From the NCBI RefSeq assembly GCF_015461845.1, contig NZ_JACOPW010000008.1:225707-289706 (forward strand): a DNA stretch of 64,000 bases. Direction: 5' to 3'. Position 1 is the stretch's first letter. Every line of letters starts with the position of its first letter. This DNA is from Pseudomonas mucoides (GTDB taxonomy: Bacteria; Pseudomonadota; Gammaproteobacteria; Pseudomonadales; Pseudomonadaceae). The notes beneath the pieces were generated by a model. The model had not been told where the DNA came from. It saw only the letters and a program-made list of their open reading frames with translations, and searched no databases. Of the stretch, positions 1 through 7,156 are shown piece after piece. Position numbers and translations under genes: made by a program.

Positions 1-105
1 AAAAATCGCCGCCGCCGAGCGCCCGGCCAACACCGCGCTGACTGCCGCCTCCTGACCGGGACGAAACTGTGGATAACCGAAAACCTGTTCCAGGGTGTTG
101 TGCAT
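1..105 (-). CDS. recQ: RecQ-family ATP-dependent DNA helicase, N-terminal 35 residues only
   Basis: The gene runs off the left edge of the window. The visible N-terminus contains the RecQ signature FGYPQFRPGQEAAVSAVLAG, the segment just before the Walker A motif of RecQ helicases; the frame is open to the edge right where Walker A would begin. RecQ proteins unwind DNA 3' to 5' in recombination and replication-fork repair. The start is the ATG whose A lies at 105; no other methionine is available. It is divergent from the small lipoprotein gene that follows. Identification rests on a short segment, so subfamily (full RecQ with HRDC, or a shorter RecQ-like protein) cannot be told. Confidence 0.8.
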   Translation of the reverse strand, partial: MHNTLEQVFGYPQFRPGQEAAVSAVLAGRSAAAIF

Positions 106-368
106 AAGCTGTCACTCCGTTGACCGCTGCGAAGCCCAAAGCCTAGCCGGCAAACGCAGCGAGTCGAGAAAAGGTCGGGACCAAAACGATACGGGATGAT
201 ACAGCGTCACCCTATGGGGCTTGGCCACAGAATGAAACAAACGAAACACTTTGCTCCTCGCCGTGCCGTTCACTCTGACGGTAAGGTCTTTCTCGCAAAA
301 CAACTGTCCGCGCACTTCACATCACGGCAGGACGCCTGATGGGCGCGGCACTTGAACAAGGAATGACC

Positions 369-515
369 ATGCTCCAAAAATCGACTTTTGCCATTGCGCT
401 GATCCTGACTTCCCTGCTGCTGAGTGCCTGCGATGGACCACCTGTGGAGCCACCGTTGCTCGCTACGTGCGACACCCTGGAATGTTCGGCCCAACAGGCC
501 TGGCGAACTTCCTGA
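369..515 (+). CDS. small putative lipoprotein (48 aa)
   Basis: A 48-residue protein with a lysine near the N-terminus, a hydrophobic stretch (residues 5-17) and a lipobox LLSAC at residues 16-20, followed by Asp at +2, which in enterobacteria signals retention in the inner membrane (the rule is less strict in Pseudomonas). The mature part is only about 29 residues with two further cysteines. An AAGGA ribosome site at 358-362 lies 6 bases before the ATG at 369; an in-frame ATG at 363 is too close to it. No function is recognised; very small lipoproteins of this kind are common in Pseudomonas. It stands alone between recQ and the DUF3077 genes. Confidence 0.55.
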   Translation: MLQKSTFAIALILTSLLLSACDGPPVEPPLLATCDTLECSAQQAWRTS

Positions 516-835
516 CCACTGCCGGTCAAGTGCCCCGGCTTTTGCTCGCCCACGCAGCATGAGCCGGGCTGATTCCCCTTAAGCGTTGCACAGTCGTTTT
601 CGAAACGTCCTACAGATTCTGACGAAGTCCCTACCGAGGCTCGAAGCGCTTCGCCTGACAAACCCGTAGGAAATTCGCGTCCAAGGGTATTGCTGAAAAA
701 AACCTCGGCCCGCACGTAGGCAAAAGGCGACACCCACAGTAAATCCCCTACAAACCCTGTCCATTTGCGCGGTATTGCGAGGCCTGGATGCACGCCCCTA
801 TAGTTTGCCGCGCCGCTGAAAACAGGACGGACCTC

Positions 836-1111
836 ATGCAAGACCGCTATCGCCCACTCAAAACCAGTTACAGCGAAACGCCCGTGTTGGTCATCGACAC
901 TGACGCAGATCCCCACGAAATACTCGACGCTGCCCGCCAACGCATCCGCGCCGCCAGCGGCCTGCTCGAAACCCTTTATTGCCTGTGCTTTAAACAGGCT
1001 GATACAGGCGACATTCCCAACATCGTCAATGCGTTGTACCTGCTGACCCAAGACGGCAACGAACTGCTGGAAATTGCCCGGCAACGCCTGCCGAAAATTA
1101 CCGCTGGTTAA
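836..1111 (+). CDS. DUF3077 family protein, copy 1 (91 aa)
   Basis: A small acidic cytoplasmic protein with the arrangement RYRPL, then IDTDADP, then a helical stretch ending NALYLLTQDGNELL. This pattern belongs to the Pseudomonas DUF3077 family, whose function is unknown. The same arrangement recurs in the next gene (1393-1689), so the two are paralogues of roughly 60 percent identity over about 80 residues. The start is the ATG at 836 because AGGACGG (824-830) sits just before it; an upstream ATG at 788 in the same frame lacks such a site. No signal peptide or membrane segment. A REP element follows the stop. Confidence 0.65.
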   Translation: MQDRYRPLKTSYSETPVLVIDTDADPHEILDAARQRIRAASGLLETLYCLCFKQADTGDIPNIVNALYLLTQDGNELLEIARQRLPKITAG

Positions 1112-1126
1112 TGCCCGGATAAAAAT

Positions 1127-1154
1127 CCCTGTGGGAGCCGGGCTTGCCCGCGAG
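1127..1154 (+). repeat. REP element (single)
   Basis: Contains GTGGGAGCCGGGCTTGCCCGCGAGG, a member of the REP family found ten or so times in this window. It lies just after the first DUF3077 gene. Unlike most others it shows no clear inverted partner nearby. Confidence 0.6.
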
Positions 1155-1392
1155 GAACGATAACGCGGTGCACCTGAATGCCACCAAACGATAGATATTT
1201 CGGCTGGGGATAAGTCCGTAGGCAATGCCCTATCAAAGCTTCATCCCGGTCCTACAGCTTCAGATCCCTTGTCGTCTATCGCTGCCCGGTGGCTCACATC
1301 TATAGTCTGACTGTCGCTGGCAAATCAGCGGCTCGGGCTTGGTCACCCGACAAAGAGAGCTCACATTACCCATTACATATAGGTGTTCTTCA

Positions 1393-1689
1393 GTGACAAC
1401 GTTAAATCCTCTTTTTGATCGCTACCGCCCGCTGCAATCCAACCTCACCGATTCCCCGGCCCTTATCATCGACACAGAGGCCAACCCCCAGGACATCTTC
1501 GAAGCTGCCATGCAGCGCATCCGAGCCTCCAGCGACCTCCTGAAAACCCTGCACTGCATCTGCTTCAAACACGGCGACGTCGAAGACATCCCCCACATTA
1601 CCCACGCGCTTTACCTGCTGACGCAGGACGGCCTCGACCTGATGCAAGTTGCCCAACAACGCATGATGGGCTGGAAAGCGCCTGCCTGA
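1393..1689 (+). CDS. DUF3077 family protein, copy 2 (98 aa)
   Basis: Paralogue of the gene at 836-1111, sharing RYRPL, ID-T-A-P, QRIRA-S-LL-TL, and HALYLLTQDG. Like its partner it is small, soluble and of unknown function. The likely start is the GTG at 1393 (VTTLNPLFDRYRPL), which places the RYRPL motif at the same distance from the N-terminus as in copy 1; AGGTG at 1381-1385 is a possible weak ribosome site. A longer reading from 1339 exists but its first 18 residues have no counterpart in copy 1. A palindromic repeat (1703-1733) follows and may act as a transcription stop. Confidence 0.6.
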   Translation: MTTLNPLFDRYRPLQSNLTDSPALIIDTEANPQDIFEAAMQRIRASSDLLKTLHCICFKHGDVEDIPHITHALYLLTQDGLDLMQVAQQRMMGWKAPA

Positions 1690-1702
1690 CGCTGTGTAAA
1701 TA

Positions 1703-1733
1703 GATCGTTCTCACGCTCGATGTGGGAACGATC
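1703..1733. repeat. 31-bp GATCGTTC palindrome
   Basis: GATCGTTCTCACGC followed by a 3-base loop and a near-perfect complement ending GAACGATC. The same palindrome occurs at 17704, 19180, 25899, 43090 and 54418. It lies between genes and can fold into a strong hairpin. Confidence 0.7.
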
Positions 1734-1969
1734 ATTGAAACTGGAAATAACCTTGAGCCAATTTTTTGATGAACTGATAGAAAGCGTGCAACAGATGAAC
1801 AAAATCATGCGAGCGGAGCGTCAGCCTTCCCGCGAATTTCATGTCGATGCGTTCCACGTTAAAGAGATCCCCAATCGATCCGCCCTCTGCGACAGAACAA
1901 CAGATCCATGCTTCCCCCAAAACCAGACGCCCAATAAGACCCGCGCAAGCCCGACCGGACACCCTCACC

Positions 1970-2335
1970 ATGAACCTCGCCCCTAACTTCCCTGATGACC
2001 ACACCATGCACCTGCTCATGCAGCTGCTGCACGAAGAGCTCGGTCTGCCCGAACGCAAATCTATCAGCCTCACCACCTCGATCAATTTCGACCTAGGCTG
2101 TGACGGTGCCGATGCGCAGCATTTGATGGAAACGCTTGAAGAACAGTTCGCCATCGATTTCATCGACTACGACGCCTATCGCTACTTTCAACCCGAAGGG
2201 TTTGACGTATTCCTCAAGCGCCGCGCAAAGGGTCGCGCCGATAAAGTCCCCCTGACCATCGACATGCTTTACCAAGCAATCAAATCGCAACGATGGGAGA
2301 CAAAAGAAATAGAAGGCATTCAACCGAACTCATAA
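1970..2335 (+). CDS. DUF1493 family protein (121 aa)
   Basis: A small soluble protein with an acyl-carrier-protein-like N-terminal half (SINFDLGCDGADAQHLMETL at residues 29-48, resembling the region around the phosphopantetheine serine of ACPs but with no DSL motif) and a conserved C-terminal half, YRYFQPEGFDVFL and VPLTIDMLYQAIKSQRW. This matches the DUF1493 family, whose role is unknown. The ATG at 1970 is chosen because the family N-terminus starts about here; a longer frame from 1841 has no conserved sequence. A truncated second copy of the C-terminal half lies at 4306-4478, beyond hipA. The stop codon overlaps the first palindromic operator (2334-2381). Confidence 0.6.
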   Translation: MNLAPNFPDDHTMHLLMQLLHEELGLPERKSISLTTSINFDLGCDGADAQHLMETLEEQFAIDFIDYDAYRYFQPEGFDVFLKRRAKGRADKVPLTIDMLYQAIKSQRWETKEIEGIQPNS

Positions 2336-2381
2336 GTGCCATTATTCTGCCTGTTTATGGCATTTATAGATGGAATAATCG
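2334..2381. promoter_or_regulatory. upstream copy of the hipBA palindromic operator
   Basis: Carries ATTATTC (2341-2347) and its inverse GAATAAT (2373-2379), 32 bases apart. Aligned without gaps to 2487-2534 it matches at 35 of 48 positions, including both arms and the preceding AAGTGC. It starts inside the stop codon of the DUF1493 gene. The likely ligand is the HipB-type repressor encoded at 2538. Confidence 0.5.
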
Positions 2382-2486
2382 CAGTTTTAATAATTACTCT
2401 CCCGTTCATACCTCGTCCAAGTAAGCCGCTGAATAGGACAAAACTGGATCTTGCGCCTCATCATCCAGCCCAGCAAAGAATTGAAT

Positions 2487-2534
2487 AAGTGCTATTATTC
2501 TGGCAGTTAAGGCCAAATAATGTAGGAATAATGG
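2487..2534. promoter_or_regulatory. palindromic operator over the hipB ribosome site
   Basis: Arms ATTATTC (2494-2500) and GAATAAT (2526-2532), again 32 bases apart (about three helical turns, same DNA face). It ends 3 bases before the hipB ATG and covers the AGGA ribosome site (2524-2527). This position fits autorepression by HipB, which in E. coli binds several palindromic operators upstream of hipBA. Confidence 0.6.
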
Positions 2535-2537
2535 TAC

Positions 2538-3008
2538 ATGGCAAAGAAGACAGCGCCCCTATTGCCGGCTGCGTCCAAGCTGCTTGCCGAGTTTGGCGAA
2601 CGACTGAAACTCGCTCGGCTGCGTCGCAGGCTGACAGCCAAGCAAGTCGCCGAGAGAGCAGGCATGTCGCTAACGACGTTGCGCTCTCTTGAGTCCGGCG
2701 GATCAGGCGTGACGATGGGCGCTTATTTGTCAGTGATGCAGGTGCTGGGGCTGGAAAAAGACTTGAGCAAGGTCGCCGCAGCGGATGAGTTGGGGCGCCA
2801 ACTGCAAGACGCGCAATTAGGCCCCGTAAAACGCCAACGAGCACGCAGCTTGCCCCTCGCGAAGGCGTCGCCGCCTATTCGTGAAACAGAGACGGAAGCC
2901 TTGGAAACACCGATATCCAAATCAGATCTTGCCGTTGACTTCCCTTTGAACACCCACTCTTTATCCAGATTGCTGACGAAGAAAAAACCTAAACCTACGA
3001 CGGATTAA
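2538..3008 (+). CDS. hipB: HipB-type antitoxin, XRE-family helix-turn-helix protein
   Basis: A 156-residue protein with an XRE helix-turn-helix at about residues 18-72 (FGERLKLARLRRRLTAKQVA, then AGMSLTTLRSLESG). Position directly before hipA, with a 2-base gap, identifies it as the antitoxin and autorepressor of the pair. It is much longer than E. coli HipB (about 88 residues): a C-terminal extension of some 75 residues is rich in Lys, Arg, Pro and acidic residues and ends in KKKPKPTTD, probably disordered. Such tails are often protease targets or toxin-contact segments, but that is inference. An AGGA lies 10 bases before the ATG. Confidence 0.75.
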   Translation: MAKKTAPLLPAASKLLAEFGERLKLARLRRRLTAKQVAERAGMSLTTLRSLESGGSGVTMGAYLSVMQVLGLEKDLSKVAAADELGRQLQDAQLGPVKRQRARSLPLAKASPPIRETETEALETPISKSDLAVDFPLNTHSLSRLLTKKKPKPTTD

Positions 3009-3010
3009 AA

Positions 3011-4285
3011 ATGACACTGATCGCGGTGTATGCCGACTGGGAATCCTTGAACGGACCCCGACGCCTGGGATTTCTACATGCCAGAAAGGCTCGCACCAGC
3101 AATGTGTTCGAGTTTGAGTACGATGCCGCCGCCTTAGCCGATCCCGAGTTGAACTTCACGTCGCTGGATCCCCGCATCGGCCTCTTTCAAGGGCGACAGT
3201 TTCCGGGTCAACATCAGTCACGGTTCGGCGTTTTTGCCGACTCAAGCCCGGATCGATGGGGTCAATTGTTGATGAAGCGGCGACTGGAGCGAGATATCCG
3301 TGACGGGGCGGCTCCGGTAGGCACCAAGCTATACGAATCGGATTTCCTCCTGGGCGTTCATGACCTCTATCGAGTCGGGGCAATTCGATACAAGCTCAAC
3401 GACGAAGGCAATTTTCTGGATGATTCTGATGGCTTGGCGGCTCCACCTTTTGTGGAATTGCGCGCATTGGAGGAGGCAAGTCGTGCGTTGGAGAACGATC
3501 CAGATAACACCTCTCCCGATGGGCGCGAGTGGTTAAGGATGCTGATAGCACCCGGTGGTTCACTGGGGGGCGCCAGACCCAAGGCCAGCGTTGCCGACGA
3601 GCATGGTCATTTATGGATTGCGAAGTTCCCCAGCACTCGTGATGACTACGATGTCGGAGGCTGGGAAATGGTGGTGAATGCCTTGGCGAATCATTGCGGG
3701 TTGCGTGTCGTAACCGGCAGAGCTCGTCGCTTCGCAAGCGATCATCACTGTTTCATGGTCAAGCGCTTCGACCGTACCGAAACGGGTGGCCGACTACATT
3801 TCGCCTCAGCCATGACCATGACAGACCGTGTGGACGGTGACGATGCATCGGTAGGCGCCAGCTACCTTGAGTTGGCAGAAGTGCTCATGGAACACGGTTC
3901 AGAACCCAACACAGATTTGCGCGAGCTGTGGTCACGTATCGTGTTCAACATCCTGGTCTCCAATACGGACGACCACATGCGCAACCATGGCTTTCTCCTT
4001 GACCCCGGGCGGGGCTGGCGTTTGTCTGATGCCTATGACATGAACCCTGTCGCACACTCCGATGGATTGAAGCTCAACATCACAGACGCCGACAACGCAC
4101 TGGACCTTGAACTCGCTCGAGAAGTGGCCGAATACTTTCGAGTCAACCGTGCGGATGCGGAAGAAATCATTGAGAGTTTCCAAGAGGCCGTCAGCCAATG
4201 GCCAACACTGGCCAGCGCATTGGGACTGTCGAGGCGCGAACAAGACAACATGGCGCCAGCGTTTCGCCTCTCAGGCAATCGCTGA
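3011..4285 (+). CDS. hipA: HipA-type serine/threonine kinase toxin
   Basis: A 424-residue HipA-family kinase. The N-terminal subdomain is followed by a glycine-rich loop PGGSLGGARPKA (181-192) that holds the likely autophosphorylated serine (Ser184), the catalytic loop NTDDHMRNHGF (318-328) and the metal-binding SDAYDMNP (339-346). All key residues are present, so it should be active. HipA toxins phosphorylate glutamate-tRNA ligase or other tRNA ligases and stall translation, giving persister cells; the target here is unknown. Length is close to E. coli HipA (440). It forms an operon with hipB. Its end is followed within about 20 bases by a fragment of a DUF1493 gene, suggesting the pair was inserted or this region was rearranged. 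Confidence 0.85.
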   Translation: MTLIAVYADWESLNGPRRLGFLHARKARTSNVFEFEYDAAALADPELNFTSLDPRIGLFQGRQFPGQHQSRFGVFADSSPDRWGQLLMKRRLERDIRDGAAPVGTKLYESDFLLGVHDLYRVGAIRYKLNDEGNFLDDSDGLAAPPFVELRALEEASRALENDPDNTSPDGREWLRMLIAPGGSLGGARPKASVADEHGHLWIAKFPSTRDDYDVGGWEMVVNALANHCGLRVVTGRARRFASDHHCFMVKRFDRTETGGRLHFASAMTMTDRVDGDDASVGASYLELAEVLMEHGSEPNTDLRELWSRIVFNILVSNTDDHMRNHGFLLDPGRGWRLSDAYDMNPVAHSDGLKLNITDADNALDLELAREVAEYFRVNRADAEEIIESFQEAVSQWPTLASALGLSRREQDNMAPAFRLSGNR

Positions 4286-4305
4286 GGAGAGGCGTGCACA
4301 TCCAG

Positions 4306-4478
4306 TCGCCCTGGTCTTCGAGCAATTCGGCTATCGCTACTTCCAGCCCGAAGGCTACGATGTGTCCCTCAAACGCAAAGCCAAGGGACGTGGCGTCAAA
4401 CTGCCGCTGACCATCGCAATGCTCTATCAGGCCATCAAGGCCCAACGCTGGGACACTCAGACGCTAGAAGACCTCTAA
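4306..4478 (+). pseudogene. truncated DUF1493 gene (C-terminal half)
   Basis: Reads FEQFGYRYFQPEGYDVSLKR, then KAKGRG, LPLTIAMLYQAIKAQRWDTQ and a stop. This matches the last 55 or so residues of the intact DUF1493 protein at 1970-2335 (YRYFQPEG-DV-LKR-AKGR, LPLTI-MLYQAIK-QRW) at roughly two thirds identity. The ACP-like first half is missing; upstream the frame runs into hipA. It has no plausible start of its own. It is most simply a relic of a second DUF1493 gene cut when the hipBA module arrived or when the locus was duplicated. Confidence 0.7.
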
Positions 4479-4509
4479 CGTCCGCAGCGCACACCTATAA
4501 GGACATAGC

Positions 4510-5376
4510 GTGGACGTATTGATGGGTTTACTGGCTGCCTTGCTGTGGGGCGGTACGGATTTTCTGGTGGGTTTGAACGCCCGTGCGGTCGGCGTTAAAC
4601 GCGCGGTGTACTTCGGTCAGGCGTTGGGTTTCAGCATCATGAGCGTGCTGTTGATTGCCTTTCCTGCCTTTATTCTCAAATCGTTGTCGGCATCGCTCGA
4701 CGTCTGGTTGTTCGGCATTGTCGCCGCTGTGCTCACCGTGTCCGGCGCCTTGGCGTTGTCCAAGGCATTCGCCCTCGGCAAAGCATCTATCGTCGCGCCG
4801 CTGGTGACCTCCTACGGCGTAGTCACTACGCTGCTGTCCTGGGCCGCGGGTGAACAGATCAATCTGATCCAGTCATTGTGCATCGCGCTCTGCGTGATCG
4901 GGGTCATCCTTTCCAGCATCCACGCCGATTCAAAGCTTCCACACAACCCTCAGGCCAGCAGCTCGATTGCCTATGCACTTCTGGCGGCGGTTTTTTATGG
5001 CACCAGTTTTTGGCTGCAAGGCCACTTCGTTCTTCCGGTGCTTGGACCGGTGACGATGCTTTGGCTTGCCTATCTGGTGGGGCTGGTCGTGCTGGTATTG
5101 ATGGTGTTGAAGATCAAGGACGGCTTGAAAATTCCGCCGTTGAAAAACTGCATGACCTTGACCGGTGCCAGCCTGATGAACCTCGGCGGATTCTTCTCTT
5201 TCGCCTGGGGCGCAGTGGCGGGGTCGGTTTCGGTGGTGACGGTGATCAGCACACTGTCCGGTGGAATTGCCGCCATTCTGGGCTATGTGTTCTTCAAGGA
5301 AAGACTGGCGAAGGTGCAGGTGCTGGGTGTCGTGTTGGTCCTGGTTGGCGCGTTCGTGCTGCATCTGAAAACCTGA
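4510..5376 (+). CDS. EamA-family (DMT superfamily) inner-membrane transporter
   Basis: A 288-residue protein with about ten hydrophobic segments arranged as two EamA repeats, the hallmark of drug/metabolite exporters. It opens with GLLAALLWGGTDFLVGLNAR, a typical first helix of the family, and the second repeat starts near residue 150 (YALLAAVFYGTSFWLQG). Start is the GTG at 4510 preceded by AAGGAC. Substrate cannot be told; family members export amino acids, purines or drugs. It converges with pckA, and a shared hairpin (5388-5417) terminates both. Confidence 0.75.
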   Translation: MDVLMGLLAALLWGGTDFLVGLNARAVGVKRAVYFGQALGFSIMSVLLIAFPAFILKSLSASLDVWLFGIVAAVLTVSGALALSKAFALGKASIVAPLVTSYGVVTTLLSWAAGEQINLIQSLCIALCVIGVILSSIHADSKLPHNPQASSSIAYALLAAVFYGTSFWLQGHFVLPVLGPVTMLWLAYLVGLVVLVLMVLKIKDGLKIPPLKNCMTLTGASLMNLGGFFSFAWGAVAGSVSVVTVISTLSGGIAAILGYVFFKERLAKVQVLGVVLVLVGAFVLHLKT

Positions 5377-5387
5377 AACAGCGCCCA

Positions 5388-5417
5388 CAAAAAAGCCGCC
5401 CCAGAGGGCGGCTTTCT
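5388..5417. terminator. bidirectional terminator between the EamA gene and pckA
   Basis: AAAGCCGCC (5392-5400) pairs with GGCGGCTTT (5407-5415) around a 6-base loop, with an A-run before and T-rich sequence after, so it can serve both convergent genes. Confidence 0.85.
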
Positions 5418-5434
5418 TATTATCAAACCAACAC

Positions 5435-6976
5435 TTACAACTTAGGCCCGGCAGCCTTGATCGCGTCGCTCACTTCAAACTTCTTGAAGTTCTCGACAAA
5501 CAATCCAGCCAGTGCTTTAGCGGCTTCATCGTAAGCAGCCTTGTCAGCCCAGGTGTTACGTGGGTTCAACAGGCCAGTCTCAACGCCCGGTACAACCAAC
5601 GGCACGTCGAGGTTGATGGTGTCGAGGTGTTCGGTTTCAGCACCGATCAACGCGCCGCTCTGGATCGCTGCAATCACGCCACGGGTGGTCGGGATGTTGA
5701 AGCGCTTGCCAACGCCGTAGCCGCCACCGGTCCAGCCAGTGTTGACCAGGTAAACCTTGGAGCCGAAGCCGCGGATGCGCTTGATCAGCAGTTCTGCGTA
5801 TTCGCCAGCCGGACGCGGGAAGAACGGTGCGCCGAAGCAGGTGGAGAAGGTCGACTTGATGCCGCTGCCGGAACCCATTTCGGTCGAGCCCACCAGTGCG
5901 GTGTAGCCAGACAGGAAGTGGTACGCCGCTTGTTCTTCGCTGAGGATCGACACTGGCGGCAGCACGCCGGTCAGGTCGCAGGTCAGGAAGATCACAGCGT
6001 TTGGCTCGCCACCGAGGTTCTTCTCGGAACGCTTGGCAACGTGCTCCAGCGGATAGGCTGCGCGGCTGTTCTGGGTCAGGCTGACGTCAGCGTAGTCGGC
6101 GTGCTTGGCGTCATCGATAACGACGTTTTCCAGGACTGCGCCGTGCTTGATGGCTTTCCAGATGACCGGCTCGTTCTTCTCGGACAAGTCGATGCACTTG
6201 GCATAGCAACCGCCTTCGATGTTGAACACCACGCCCTCGCCCCAGCCGTGCTCGTCGTCACCGATCAGGTAACGGCTTTCGTCGGCCGACAGGGTGGTTT
6301 TACCGGTCCCGGACAGACCGAAGAACAGGGTCACGTCGCCTGCTTCGCCGATGTTGGCAGCGCAGTGCATTGGCAGCACGTCGGAAGCCGGCAGCAGGAA
6401 GTTCTGCACGGAGAACATGGCTTTCTTCATTTCACCGGCGTAACGCATGCCGGCGATCAGCACTTTCTTCTGTGCGAAGTTGATGATCACGCAACCATCG
6501 GAGTTGGTGCCGTCACGCTCAGGCACGCATTCGAAGTTGGCGACGTTGAGCACCTGCCACTCATCACGGCCAGCCGGGTTGTACTGGGCCGGGTTGATGA
6601 ACAGGCAACGACCGAACAGGTTCTGCCAGGCAGTCTGGGTGGTCATTTTCACGGCCAGGTAGTGATCGGCCGATGCGCCTACATGCACGTGGGAAACGAA
6701 ATGCTCTTGCGCGTTGTTGAACGCCTCGACGCGGTCCCACAGGGCATCGAACTTGTCGGCCGGGAACTTGCGGTTGATCGGGCCCCAGGCGATAGCGGCC
6801 TGAGTGGTCGGCTCGTCAACGATGAAACGGTCGACTGGCGAACGGCCGGTACGGTGACCGGTGCGAACAACCAGCGCGCCGGTATCGGCAAGCTCGCCTT
6901 CACCGCGATTCAGGGCTTCTTTAACCAGATCATCAACACTCAGATCGGTGTACACGGCGTTATTGGCTTGCGTCAT
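5435..6976 (-). CDS. pckA: phosphoenolpyruvate carboxykinase (ATP)
   Basis: Converts oxaloacetate and ATP to phosphoenolpyruvate, CO2 and ADP, the first committed step of gluconeogenesis, in the cytosol. At 513 residues it has the usual length of the ATP-type enzyme. Visible signatures are RTGRSPVDRF (substrate site, about 43-51), the kinase loop GLSGTGKTTLS (220-230) and LIGDDEHGWG (237-246, metal binding). The start at 6976 is preferred over the ATG at 6988 because GGGGA lies 4-8 bases before it. It is monocistronic, converging with the EamA gene and upstream (in its own direction) of nothing related; hslO ends 181 bases away on the same strand. Confidence 0.97.
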   Translation of the reverse strand: MTQANNAVYTDLSVDDLVKEALNRGEGELADTGALVVRTGHRTGRSPVDRFIVDEPTTQAAIAWGPINRKFPADKFDALWDRVEAFNNAQEHFVSHVHVGASADHYLAVKMTTQTAWQNLFGRCLFINPAQYNPAGRDEWQVLNVANFECVPERDGTNSDGCVIINFAQKKVLIAGMRYAGEMKKAMFSVQNFLLPASDVLPMHCAANIGEAGDVTLFFGLSGTGKTTLSADESRYLIGDDEHGWGEGVVFNIEGGCYAKCIDLSEKNEPVIWKAIKHGAVLENVVIDDAKHADYADVSLTQNSRAAYPLEHVAKRSEKNLGGEPNAVIFLTCDLTGVLPPVSILSEEQAAYHFLSGYTALVGSTEMGSGSGIKSTFSTCFGAPFFPRPAGEYAELLIKRIRGFGSKVYLVNTGWTGGGYGVGKRFNIPTTRGVIAAIQSGALIGAETEHLDTINLDVPLVVPGVETGLLNPRNTWADKAAYDEAAKALAGLFVENFKKFEVSDAIKAAGPKL

Positions 6977-7156
6977 GAGGTTCCCCATCGGCCAGTGGCC
7001 GAGTGCTCCAAACGTTTTGTAGTAGAAAGTCGTGCACTACTACCGCGAGAAAAAGTGGGCCGGATTATGCCAGAAAAGCCCAAAAAGAGTAGGGCCCTCC
7101 CGTCGTAACGGCGTAATACCGGCGCTAACCAGTGAATTTACCTGCGCTGAACCGTT

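Noticed and set aside
1720..1986. 88-codon open frame between the DUF3077 and DUF1493 genes
   Set aside because: Begins inside a palindromic repeat and overlaps the start of the DUF1493 gene; the first 35 codons look protein-like but no family or ribosome site was recognised.
4107..4478. A complete 123-codon gene overlapping the hipA end
   Set aside because: Only the last 55 or so codons resemble a protein family; the first part is hipA read in another frame. Called as a DUF1493 pseudogene instead.
5627..7108. 493-codon open frame antisense to pckA
   Set aside because: It lies opposite a highly conserved enzyme gene; its low-complexity His/Val/Gly-rich translation reflects high-GC antisense reading.
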